The notes below the pieces were generated by a model. The model searched no databases. It saw nothing but the letters and a program-made list of their open reading frames with translations, and was not told the DNA's origin. Of a stretch of 64,000 bases of DNA, positions 33,319-43,877 are shown one piece after another. The translations under genes were made by a program, and so were the position numbers. The stretch's first letter is position 1; each line of letters opens with the position of its first letter. The DNA comes from Gordius sp. MW1 (Eukaryota > Nematomorpha > Gordioida > Gordea > Gordiidae), in assembly GCA_964036665.1 (NCBI GenBank), contig OZ038527.1, positions 10,819,835-10,883,834 of the forward strand, in the 5' to 3' direction.

Positions 33319-34322
33319 GGTTAAATGTTATTAACAAAACAGATGTAAAAATTCGGGTAGTAACAAACGTTTTAAATTGAAAAATTAAAAAAACCACTTG
33401 ATTTATTTGTGTCAAACAAATTATTCAACATTATGCACTATTATAATATCACTGAAATAACCTAAATTGGAATACGTTTTTTTTAAATGTACATCTTAGT
33501 AAGAATTTTATGTTTAAAAGCTAAGGTCTTATAAATTAACTAACTGCCAAGGCGAACTTAAGTTATTGTAATTAATAGATGTCACGAATATTATAAAAGT
33601 GTATAAAACAAAAAAAGAAGAAAAAAAATAAAGAATCCGTTTATAATTTAAGAGTTTCTAAGCTTTTTCTATTTGAAGTTAATGTGTTAAATTTTCCACC
33701 GTGTCTTATATAAACATTTGCGCAAAGCCCTCTCCGCCCATTGAAAGCGAGAAGTTATTACAACAACGTCGTTTAAAAAAGTTAGTTGTTAATATGATGT
33801 TCATTTGTGGGAAATTGGGTATTTTAAATTGATTCGTCATGAAGGTCTAGATAGAATAGTTTTATAAGCTACTAAAAAATTAATTATATAAATCTTAACA
33901 AATATGTAATCGCCTCATAAATTTGCTTAAAAATAATTATTTCTTTTTGTAATCGATAAGCCATAACAGTGACGTATGCATGATTGCCTCAAGAGGGGTT
34001 TTTAGAAAATTTTGATGAATACTTTTAATTTTTTATTGCTTATATACATATGTGTAGACTGGTGTAGAAGATTTCCCAAATTGAAGGTGGTTAATTTTGC
34101 ATCGCAAAATGTCATTTGAACAAAATGATTTACATTCAATATCTCCGAAGGATTTCATAAAATACAGTAATAATATTTTCAGTATTACGTTTATATTTGA
34201 AAAAAAGATTAACAGTTAAATAATTTTGTGACCTTTGCGGTCTCTCTTCGAACAACACAATTTGCAAAGAACGTCTTTCGATTTTCTGAATATGCCTACA
34301 AGGGATATCGCTTGAACTAGAT
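33319..34322. other. RPL12 upstream region and AT-rich intergenic
   Basis: Upstream of RPL12 lies sequence that must contain its promoter, but no motif stands out. The rest to 34136 shows nothing. A minus-strand frame running from the DupA segment ends at 34136. Confidence 0.45.
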
Positions 34323-34583
34323 ATGTAAGGCCCTTTTAAGAAAAATTTAAAAACTCGAACCCAATCCGGAGTCATTGAGTTTAAATTATAGGCTTGAGCC
34401 CAGCCCCCTTCTTTTTTACAAAGTACGGGCCAAATTTACCCCGAAATATTTCATCAATATTAAAATAATTATCAGATGGGTTACGATTTCTTTCAACAAG
34501 CAAACCTCTGTTTAATTTTCACTAGTAATTTTTGTATCTGTAACCATTTATGTCCAATATAATTAAAAACTCTGTGCAAGATT
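34136..34583 (-). CDS. Unrecognised exon-like ORF, overlapping duplicated segment DupA
   Basis: Read on the minus strand, about 120 codons contain VERNRNPSDNYFNIDEIF, GWAQAYNLNSMTPDWVR and FKFFLKGPY, then continue SSSSDIPCRHIQK to a stop at 34136. An AAATTAAACAG splice-acceptor-like sequence precedes the frame. The first two thirds (34323-34583) are duplicated at 38213-38474 on the other side of the gypsy element with about 2 percent difference, and the frame stays open there, which suggests real coding sequence. I do not recognise the family. It may be a host exon or a stray retroelement ORF. Confidence 0.35.
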
Positions 34584-34769
34584 GATATAGAATCATTGAA
34601 TCGAATTACGAAGGTTTTATTCAAATTTGTGACACGAATCAAAATACAACTTATGGTCAAAAAGAAGTCCACACGGCATATAGAAAATAAACGATATTAA
34701 TAAAAACGTGTATATCAATATTATAAAACATAACATAAGTACAAACATAACATTTCCCCTCACCGTCTA

Positions 34770-35260
34770 TTAGAACTGAATTTCTTCTATCAACCGTCTC
34801 GGGGGTTTCCTATTCCTGGTTGATTTCCTTTGACTGATCTGCCATTCTGGATCTTCCACGTTAGAGGTCGGAGTTGATGTGCTGTCGTCCGAACTATCTT
34901 CAGTGTCCTCGGGCCTGTGTGTATCCATGGCACTCGAACGATCTCTCAACTGGTCGCTATGTTTCCTCATGTTTTTACTTAGTGTTTCCACTAAATACGA
35001 ACATGGGTCGTTGCGTTTTATTATCTTCCCCGTTCCCCAACCTTTATTAACTTCATTTTTCACCCATACTAATTGGCCAGGAATGAATTCTCTATTCTCC
35101 GTCTGCGCATCATGTCTCGTTTCCTGTTCATCGATTTTTTGTTCCATAAATTTGTTTTGAGTTGGACGTATCCAGTCCAACGAAGTTTTGAGATTTTTCC
35201 AATTAACGCTTTTGACGGTGATCTTCCTGTAGAAGAGTGTTCGCAACCTTTGTCTATAAA
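34770..35260 (-). pseudogene. gypsy integrase C-terminus after internal deletion
   Basis: Directly after RFIDKGC the sequence continues EHSSTGRSPSKALIGK, the motif that normally follows the last catalytic residue, then in a shifted frame LVWVKNEVNKGW, RKPPRRLIEEIQF. The zinc-binding HHCC and the DDE core, several hundred codons, are missing at about 35250. The end of the frame lies just before the purine tract. Confidence 0.85.
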
Positions 35261-36000
35261 TCTTTTTAATATTCTTAAATTCGAATCATTATGTGACTCC
35301 CTAATTAACACTTCTTCCGTCAGGTGGAAATCTTGCAAATTAAGAAGACGGATATGACAAGTTGAATTACTTTTATAAAAATTGACATTATCCGCATCAG
35401 GCGCTGGTACCGGTAAGCGTGATAATGCATCAGCACATACATTCTCCTTGCCTGGAATGTATTCAATAGTATAGTCATAAGCAGACATCTTCCATGCCCA
35501 TCTGACTAATCGATTGTTGCTTATCTTCGGTAAATCTCGTGTGGCTCCAAATATCCTTTCCAGAGGTTTATGATCGGTCCTTAGAATAAATCTACGGCCT
35601 AGTAAGTATGTATGAAATTTTTCCATACCAAAGACTAAGGCTTTTGCTTCTCTGTCAATTGGTGAATATTGTTTCTCTCCATCAATTAGCGTTCTTGACG
35701 CATATGCGATTGGTCTTTTATTATTTTTAATTAAATGATAGAGTACAGCTCCAAACCCCATTTCTGAAGCCATTCAAGAATTAATGGAAGTTCATTCGAG
35801 TACGGTACTAAGGTCGATTGGTCTAATAACAAAGCTTTGACCTTTTGAAAAACTGACTCTTCCGTTTGAGACCAAACCCATTTGGCTTTGACGCTCGTCA
35901 ATTTGTGTAATGGTGCCATTATACCATGTAAATGTGGAATAAATTTTTCGTGGTAGTTGATTAAGCCTAAAAAAGATCGCAATTCTTTAATATTCTTTGG
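35250..36000 (-). pseudogene. gypsy connection and RNase H domain
   Basis: ELRSFLGLINYHEKFIPHL and the RNase H hallmarks ASEMGFGAVLYH, KRPIAYASRTL, EKQYSPIDREAKAL and RTDHKPLERIFG are seen, then IPGKENVCADALSRLP. The reading frame of RNase H (from 35773) is intact for about 170 codons before passing into the deleted integrase. Confidence 0.88.
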
Positions 36001-36700
36001 AGAGGGGTCGCACTTTATCCGTAGAAGGATGAATACCGTTACAATCAAAAGTATGCCCAAGAAAGGTTATAGATTCTTTTAAAAATTCGACCTTAGAAAA
36101 TTGCGCCTTCATACCCACCGATTGTAATTTATTAAGTACCTTTTTTACATTGTATACATGATCCTGGTAGTTTTTGCCCGTGATAATGATATCATCTAAA
36201 TAAATTCCCGTTTGATTTCAATGCAATCACTCAATATACTTTCCATGTATCTTTGAAAAATGAAAGGCGCACATGATAACCCAAATGGCATCCGTTCATA
36301 TATAAAAAAACCGATGTGTGTTGAAATAGTTAGTAATTCCTGACATTCTTCAGCTATGTAGCTGCAAATATGCATCTCGCATGTCGATTTTGGTATATAA
36401 GTATCCATCTCGAATTTTTGCTGCGATATCGTCAAAAGTTGGAATGATATGATAATCGTTATGAATGAAAGGATTTAAAGTTACTTTGAAATCCGCGCAA
36501 ATTCTTATTTCACCATTTTTCTTCCTTACATTTATTATAGGAGTGCTCCATGTAATTTTGCTAACCCCAGGATCTACCTTTTCTATAATACCTGCATGCA
36601 TCAACCTGCTAAGTTCCAGCTCGACCGGCTTGCGTAAAGGAAAGGGAACCCTTCTTGCCGGAATCGCAATTGGTTTTGCATCATCTAGTAAAATGATTTT
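35970..36700 (-). pseudogene. gypsy reverse transcriptase, multiple frameshifts
   Basis: Ordered pieces: PFPLRKPVELELSRL-type entry, IIEKVDPGVSKITWSTPI, KKNGEIRICADF, TKIDMRDAYLQL, then in another frame ERMPFGLSCAPFIFQ, then in a third frame the catalytic YLDDIIITGK at 36203-36180, GMKAQFSKVEF and FLGHTF. These are the standard motif series of Ty3/gypsy reverse transcriptases. At least three frame changes interrupt it. Confidence 0.88.
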
Positions 36701-37325
36701 ACGGAAAATCCCTTTACTTGAGTCGGAGTATCGTTAAACACCAATGGAAATTCGTTGTCAAGGTTAATTAAGGCTCTGTTTAGCGGGAATTTTTCGCCGA
36801 TTTTATGTATTTTGACTTCCCTCGGTATTTGTAATCCGAATTTTACTATCCACGGCAACCCAAATAATGGTACATCCTCCGATTTTGCAACAACAGCCGA
36901 TAGATAATGTGAAATGTTTCCCATTTCGACTACCATATGTGTTTTTCCCAATATTTCTACTTGTTGATTACCATAAGCCTTTGGAATCGCACAACCGTAT
37001 AGCTTCGGTTTTCCTAACAGTTGCCATACTCTAGCATTAATTACTGAGGTTTGGGCCCCAGTATCATAATCCATTAGAACGGAATGTCCATTCAACTTAA
37101 CCGTAATTGTGGCTCGTTTAGCCCATTGTCCAATATGTTTTATAGAATCAGCAGATTTATAATCGAGGACTCGATTTAGGGTGCTACGGCAGCATACAGC
37201 GTAGTGCCCTTTCTTGCACTTGTAGCACATAGCATTGAATGCTGGGCAACGATTTCTTAGATGCTCTTTTTGGCATCTATAGCAATTTGAGGCTTTACCG
37301 TATACTTTTTTTGTATGATCGGGCT
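36685..37325 (-). pseudogene. gypsy CCHC knuckles and aspartic protease
   Basis: Two knuckles, CYRCQKEHLRNRC and CYKCKKGHYAVCC (about 37300-37190), are followed by a retroviral-type protease with the active-site motif DYDTGAQTSVI near 37065 and a later FGLPWIVKFG segment. The first knuckle lies in a frame just upstream of the long open frame that starts at 37230. Nucleic-acid binding and Gag-Pol cleavage are the family roles. Confidence 0.85.
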
Positions 37326-37344
37326 GTCGAGTATGCGTGGGGGT

Positions 37345-37994
37345 TTAATTTTTTATTTTATGGAGCATTTCGTCTCTTCCTTCGGGTGTTTCCATTTCCA
37401 TCATTTTATAGTTCATCTCATCTTTTCCTTCCTGTGTTTCCATCTCCGCCCTCTCCATTGTTATTGCCATGTTAATCACTCGATCCAGAGATAAGGGATT
37501 TCCATTCTCGTCCAATGTATGAGGATATTTGCTCCTTAGTTCCAATTCCAACCTTTTCAACTTGCAAGCATACACAAAATGATCCCGGCAACGTTCGTCA
37601 ATATCCGACTTGTAGTTGCACTTGCTAATACATGTCTTTATTCTTTTTAACAATTCTAATATTGTTTCCCCGTTCTGTCTTGTAATATTCAACAGTTCAA
37701 ATCTGGAAGCGAACACTGTTTGGGGGGGGGGGGGGGTTGAAATTTTTGATATAGTATCTTCTCAATATCCTTCCACTTGGCATCTTTCAGTGTAGTCGGA
37801 TATAATAATTGCCTGAGTTCTTTAATAGTTCCTAGCCCTATAAAGGCAAGCAAAACCTTTTTCTTGTTTGTGTGGGTCGGCTCGATTCCTTTGATTTCAA
37901 ACATAGCTTCCAAGTTGAATAAGTAACCCTCTATGGAATGTAAATCCGGATTAAATTCAGATAAATGGATTTTAGATAGTTTGGGTTCCTCCAT
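37345..37994 (-). pseudogene. gypsy Gag (capsid region), frameshifted
   Basis: First part (37994-37740) includes MEEPKLSKIHLSEFNP and ALLAF-like IGLGTIKELRQLL with YQKFQ; second part (37716-37345) includes FASRFELLNITRQNGETI and FVYACKLKRLE. This is the usual capsid pattern of arthropod-type gypsy Gag (Q-F-x-SR-FE-x-x-x...QNGETI). The break falls exactly at a 15-16 base G-run (37721-37737), a place prone to slippage or to assembly error, so the damage could be partly technical. Confidence 0.85.
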
Positions 37995-38212
37995 ATTCGA
38001 ATGTTTCCTAAAAACAATTTATTTATATAATTGTTATTTTATCTTCGTCGCCACTGATATGGAATCATTCAATCGAATTACGAAGGCTTTATTCAAATTT
38101 GTGACACGAATCAAATACAACATATAATCAAAAAAAAGTCCACACGGCATATAGAAAATAAACGATATTAATAAAAACGTATATATCAATATTATAAAAC
38201 ATAACATAAGTA

Positions 38213-38474
38213 ATGTAAGGCCCTTTTAAGAAAAATTTAAAAACTCGAACCCAATCCGGGGTCATTGAGTTTAAATTATAGGCTTGAGCCCAGCCCCTTT
38301 CTTTTTTTACAAAGTACGGGCCAAATCTACCCCGAAATATTTCATCAATATTAAAATAATTATCAGATGGGTTACGATTTCTTTCAACAAGCAAACCGCT
38401 GTTTAATTTTCACTAGTAATTTTTGTATCTGTAACCATTTATGTCCAATATAATTAAAAACTCTGCGCAAGATT
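38213..38474. repeat. Direct duplicate DupB of 34323-34583
   Basis: 262 bp, about 98 percent identical to DupA, in the same orientation and on the opposite side of the gypsy element. The duplicates abut both terminal repeats almost exactly. Confidence 0.9.
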
Positions 38475-39000
38475 AATTTTATTTAACAAAATTACCTAGT
38501 TTTGTTAAATTTTAACGTTATTAAAATATTAAAACTTTTGGGGTCCACTTATTTAAAAATACAAGTTCTACGAATAAATGGCGAGGAATAATTCGTAATC
38601 AATAAATCATTATGAAAAAATTAAATATTTATGAAATTATATTAAAAAATACAGCATGTCTTATCCATTAGAATATATAAACAAAAACATTATTTGAAAA
38701 ATCAGGCCCAGCTCGAGCCCGTTTGGTCATCTTTAAACCCGTCCAAACATGGCTCGTAATTTTCTTTTAACAAAAAGCCCATCCATGCCTCGTACGTTAA
38801 TAGGCCACCCGCATGCCGGATTGGAGTCAGCGAACGTTGTAAAATAGCGAAGTCAAATGTCAATCAAGCGTCATATATTATTTGCATTAAAATTGTTTAA
38901 ATAGTTCTTATTGACGGATAAAAATGTCAATCATCAATAATATTATGTTATTTAACATTACAATTAATCATATTATATATGATAAATAAATTAAGAACTT
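38475..39000. other. AT-rich with a hAT-like end fragment
   Basis: At 38705-38820 GCCCAGCTCGAGCCCG, AAACCCGTCCAAACATGGCTCG and GGCCACCCGCATGCCGG recall the GGGCC-rich ends of the hAT at 10819. No partner end is found. Confidence 0.4.
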
Positions 39001-41395
39001 TGCCCCCCCCCCCTTATTTTTAACCCTCTTTCTCACCACAGGGGAGATGAGGAACCCCCCCCCCCTTATTTTTTACCCTCTTTCTTACCAGAGGGAGGGG
39101 GTCTTTTGCCCTGCCCTATTTTTTATCCTATTTCTTACCAGAGGGGAGGGGGGTCTTTTGCCCCCCACTGGGGGGAGGGGGGTGATTTGCCCCCCCCCCC
39201 TATTTTTTACCCTCTTTCTCACCACAGGGGAGATGGGGGGGGGGGGGGGGTGTTTTGCATCCCCCCCCTTATTTTTGACCCTATTTTTTACCAGAGGGGA
39301 GGGGGGTCTTTTGCCCCCCCCTATTTTTTATCCTATTTATTACCAGAGGGGAGGGGGGGGGGGCGTCTTTTGAACCCCTTATTTTTTATCTATCTTTTTC
39401 ACTAGTGCCCCCCCCCCCCCCCTGATAAGAAAAAGGGTAAAAAATAAAGGGGGGGCGGCAAATCACCCCCTTTTCCTCTGGTGAGAAAAGGGATAAAAAA
39501 TAAGGGGGGGGGGCAAAACACCCCCCCCCCCTGGTGAAAAAGAGGGTAAAAAATAAGGGGGGGGGCACCACCCCCCCCCCCCCCCCCCCCTGGTAAGAAA
39601 GAGGGTAAAAAATAATGGGGGGGGGGCAAATCACCCCCCTCCCCTCTGGTGAGAAAAAGGGTAAAAAATAATGGGGGGGGGAAGCAAATCCCCCTCCCCC
39701 CCCTGGTAAAAAATAAGGGGGGGCAAATCACCCCCCCCCCCTCCCCCCTGGTGAAAAAGAGAGTAAAAAATAACTTGGTGAAAAAGAGGCATAGACTAGA
39801 TAGACTGCTCATTCCCTTTAAAAAAGTGATGCCAATTTTACCGCCATCTTGAACATAAGAAGCAATCAACGTTATAATGGGATTCTATATATATTCTGTA
39901 TTTTTTACCTTCTATCTCAGCCGCGGAGGGGGGGTGTTTTGCCCCCCCCCTAATTTTTTACCCTCTTTCTCACACGGGGGCAGGGGGGGGGGCGGGAGTG
40001 TTTTGCCCCCCCCCCCAATTTTTTACCCTCTTTTTGATGCGGGGGAGAGGGGGGGCAGAGGGGTGTTATGCCCCCCTAATTTTTTACCCTCTTTCTGATG
40101 CGGGGGAGAGGGGGGGCAGGGGGTGTTTTGCCCCCCCCCCCTATTTTTTACCCTCTTTCTCACACAGGGGGGGGGGGCAGGGGGGTGTTTTGCCCCCCCC
40201 CCCCCCAATTTTTTACCCTCTTTCTGATGAGGGCGGGCAGGGGGGGGGGCTAATTTTTTACCCTCTTTCTAATGCGGAGGAGAGGGGGGGCAGGGGGGTG
40301 TTTTGCCCCCCCTCTTGATTTTTACCCTCTTTCTGATGCCGGAAAGAGGGGGGGGGGGGTGATAGTCAATTTTCAAAAAAAAAAAATTTCAATAGAAAAT
40401 GTTGATTATGACATTTGTCACCACTGTGACCGCACAAATTCACAAAAATATTATGAAAGGGTTAAAAAGGGCTTTCCGCCCCCCCCGGGTGACAAAGAGG
40501 GTAAAAATAAGAAGAGGGGCGAATCACCCTCCCCTCTCCCCGGCATCAGAAAGAGGGTAAAAAATTAGGGGGGGGGGCAAAACACCCCCTGCCCCCTCTC
40601 TCCCCCTCATCAGAAATAAGGTAAAAAATTAGGAGGGGGGGGGCAAAACACCCCCCTGCCCCCCCTCTCCCCCGCATCAGAAAGAGGATAAAAAATAAGG
40701 GGGGGGGGGCAAAACACCCCCTGATCCCCCTCTCCCCCGCATCAGAAAGAGGGTAAAAAATTAGGGGGGGGGGGCAAAACACCCCCCCCCCCTGTGTGAG
40801 AAAGAGGGTAAAAAATAAGGGGGGGGGGGGGCAAAACAACCCCTGCCCCCCCCCCCTTCCTCGCCCCCGCATTAGAAAGAGGGTAAAAAATTGGGGGGGG
40901 GGGGGCAAAACAACCCTCCCCGGCCTCTGCCCCCCCCCTCTCCCCCTCATCAGAAAGAGGGTAAAAAATTGGGGGGGGGGGGCAAAACACCCCCTTGCCC
41001 CCCCCCTATCCTCCGCTGAGAAAGAGGGTAAAAAATTGGGGGGGGGGGCAAAACACCCCCCCTCCCCGGGTGAGATAGAAGGTAAAAAATAGAGAATATA
41101 TATAGAATCCCATTATAACGTTGATTGCTTCTTATGTTCAAGATGGCGGTAAAATTGGCATCACTTTTTCGGTACGTGTGTACGTATAATGAGCAGTCTA
41201 TCTAGTCTATGAAAAGAGGGTAAAAAATAAGGGGGGAGGGGCAAATCACCCCCTTTCCCCTCCCCCCTGGTGAAAAAGAGGGTAAAAAATAGGGGGGGGG
41301 GGGCAAATCACCCCCTCCCCCTGGTGAGAAAAAGGGTAAAAAATAAGGCCTCCCCCCTGGTGAGAAAGAGGGTAAAAAATAATATTCTTCCATTT
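39001..41395. mobile_element. Foldback-like palindrome of C-run/G-run tandem units
   Basis: Units of roughly 60-80 bp contain a C-run, TATTTTTTACCCTCTTTCTC, a G-run and TGTTTTG. Orientation: plus units 39001-39405; inverted units 39410-39775; a 130-bp spacer with AACGTTATAATGGGATTCTA (39775-39910); plus units 39910-40365; a unique centre (about 40366-40475); inverted units 40480-41090; the same spacer inverted (41090-41215); more inverted units to 41395. Spacer and units thus form a palindrome of about 650-bp arms around the centre. Open frames here are artefacts of the repeats. No transposase is present. Long inverted ends made of short tandem units are typical of foldback elements. Confidence 0.75.
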
Positions 41396-43877
41396 AATTA
41401 ATTTAATATTTAATACAACACAATTAGCATCTACCTTACAAAATGTTATTAATATGAATATAATTATATCAATTTAAATGTATTTGTTATCTATCTCTAA
41501 TTCAAATATGGGATAATTGACGTTCAAATTTAAAAACGCTATGGTATAACAATGGGGTCGTCAAAAGTAACAATGCATTTTCCCAATCCCCACCCAATCC
41601 ACTGCTAGTAAAAAAAAAGACGTGAAAACGTCAAAACTCATTATTTCGTGTTTTTAACCAATAGCAATTCGTATAAGACGTTCGCTATTTTACAATCTTC
41701 GTCATTTCTGTACGCTACACCGGAGTTTTATGATTTTAACTTTGCCGTTGCCAACTATATTTGCTATATTAAAGTTTGCTATGTCATGTTCATCTAAATG
41801 TAGACTTCATAAATAACCATGAGGATTATAAATTCTTAATTAAACTTGATTGTCAATGTCTATTCTAGAATATAAGCGCACTCAGAAAGGAGATTTTAAA
41901 GTAAATTTAAAAATGAAGCATGCAGAATATTTTGTAAATATAGCATTTAGTTTGAGTTTTAATAATTGTTTGTACATTATTATGCAACGCTCTAGTAGTA
42001 TTAACACCTGAGATATTTCAAAAAATAAGGAACCTAAAAAGTTTAAATAGGCATTTAAAGCTTGGCAAAATTAATTACTTAAATCTTGTATTTTAAAAAT
42101 TAAGATATTTATGAAAATAATAAAGTAAAAATTCCTCCAAACATACATTAGGGCCAGAAAATTTTTGTATAATTAGTCACAGAATTAGTGATTCAGCTAA
42201 AATTAAATTTCAAAAAATTAATGGTTATTTCTATCAACGCAAGCCTAACAAGATTCCTATAAATAACATTGAGTTTTTTATATATTCTGGATTTTTCTTA
42301 AATTTCCCAGTGAGGGGGTTCTAATTATGTATAAGATTAGTTGCTATTTGATAATTTAAATCAAGAAAAAGTATGACAATTAAATGAAAACAATTCCAAT
42401 TTACCTGCTTTAGATATTTTCATATTTTAACTATAATATTATAAATATAACCTTAAGAAGTTTAGTAGGCTTGAATTGTTTTTATACTTTTTTTTAAAGT
42501 TATGATCGCTAACGCTATATCCAAAACCATAAGAATTAACTTTTATAATTATGGACAAAAAATAATTATATACAGGTAACGGCTAAGGAACGTTATGATA
42601 TTTTATAATTGAGTTGGGTTAACTTGGAAAATCACGTTTTACGGGGTCTGTTGGTTTGAGTTTGTTTAGGGTCAGGCGGCCTTGGGTTAGACTGGCTCAT
42701 CAGGCCTGCCCCTAGCCCAATTATTTTAATTTTTGTCCAAGCCCTGCTTAAAAACCCTTTGTGACAAGCCGCTTTCCACAAGATTGGTGAACAAGAATTC
42801 CTAAGATTTATAGATTGATTTGCAAAATCGAGATACGTAAAAAAATGCTACTTCGTAAGAACTTGTTTTACTTTTAATATAATAGGGTATCTAATTTTGT
42901 CTTTATGGGGTCTCAATTTTACAGTTACTTAAGCATGGTGCCTTTAAAGGTATAAAATAGCGCAGAAATTAGTGAGCTCTAAAATAGCGCGGAAATTAGT
43001 TTTTTTAGGCTGGCTTGTTATGGTTGGCTTGATATACTTAATGAGTAATGCAACATTTATAATTAAAAAAACTTTTGTTCTTAAGTTTTATTACTTGCAA
43101 ACATATCTTCAGTCATTCGACCAATTCTATTTATTAATTTTACAAATCATTTATATAAACTCAGTATACTTTAAATAATTTTTAATATCCTAAATATACT
43201 GGTTATTAGCACATAGTTAAAACCCTTTTTAATGATGATATATTTTTTGCCGTGAGTTGTAAGTCGAATGTAAACTAAAGTGGGAATACATAAGCTCATT
43301 GAATACAAAATAATGATAAGGATTGAAATGGTGCGAGTTCAAGCGAACTCGGTGACTGTAAGGGTATAAGGGGAGAAAATACATAAAATAGCAGTTGACC
43401 ATTTAGTTTGACAAACAAGTATAGGGAAGAAATTCAGTGGCCATTTACTCCGTCCTCACTTGCTTCAAATTAATGGTCGCCCTTCCCCCCAGGGTGAATC
43501 TCTAGCTCGCCATTGTTATTTAATAATCACAAAATAAATTAATAAGAGCTTTATTTTATATAAGTATGCCAGATCACGGGCAGGGTTTGACCCATTAGTT
43601 AAAACTATGGATAAATATAGAATCAAATTGTACATGTTTTGATATTATTGCAGTATTTACATGTACATTAATAAATATTGTCAGTAATTAAGCTATCTAA
43701 TATCTGAGTGTCGTCGGCGTATGCGTAAAAAGAAAATATGGCAAAATTTTGCTCCAAACATTAAATAAAATTGCGTATTAAAATTAATTATAGGTCTATC
43801 CGTTTTTAGCTCTGGGGTTCAAGGGATGAGGCGTTGAAGACAAACCCTAAAAATATTACCTATAAATTTAATTAATT
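41396..43877. other. AT-rich intergenic with one hAT-like fragment
   Basis: At 42637-42780 a GGGTCTGTTGGTTTGAG start followed by AGGCCTGCCCCTAGCCCAAT and CAAGCCCTGCTTAAAAACCC resembles a decayed GGGCC-type hAT end. No gene is supported elsewhere. The region presumably includes the Bora 3' untranslated sequence at its right edge. Confidence 0.45.

Larger units (their letters stand above)
34583..38212 (-). mobile_element. Defective Ty3/gypsy LTR retrotransposon
   Basis: Terminal repeats at 38212-38055 (5' copy) and 34752-34583 (3' copy) differ by about 5 percent; the 3' copy is preceded by the purine tract GGTGAGGGGAAA at 34753-34764. After the 5' copy comes a primer site TGGCGACGAAGA (38053-38042). 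Coding order on the minus strand is Gag, CCHC knuckles, protease, reverse transcriptase, RNase H and the integrase C-terminus. Gag is broken at a G-run, the reverse transcriptase by frameshifts, and the zinc-binding and catalytic parts of integrase are deleted. It cannot move by itself. The 5' terminal repeat lacks its first bases, and a 261-bp flanking duplication replaces the usual short target duplication. Confidence 0.9.

Noticed and set aside
39047-41393. Many overlapping open frames of 60-155 codons rich in glycine and proline
   Set aside because: They arise from C-run/G-run tandem units whose sequence keeps several frames open on both strands; composition is low-complexity and no domain is present.
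42972-43178. 68-codon frame with a hydrophobic segment as a small membrane protein
   Set aside because: AT-rich sequence gives phenylalanine/isoleucine/leucine runs by chance; no supporting features.
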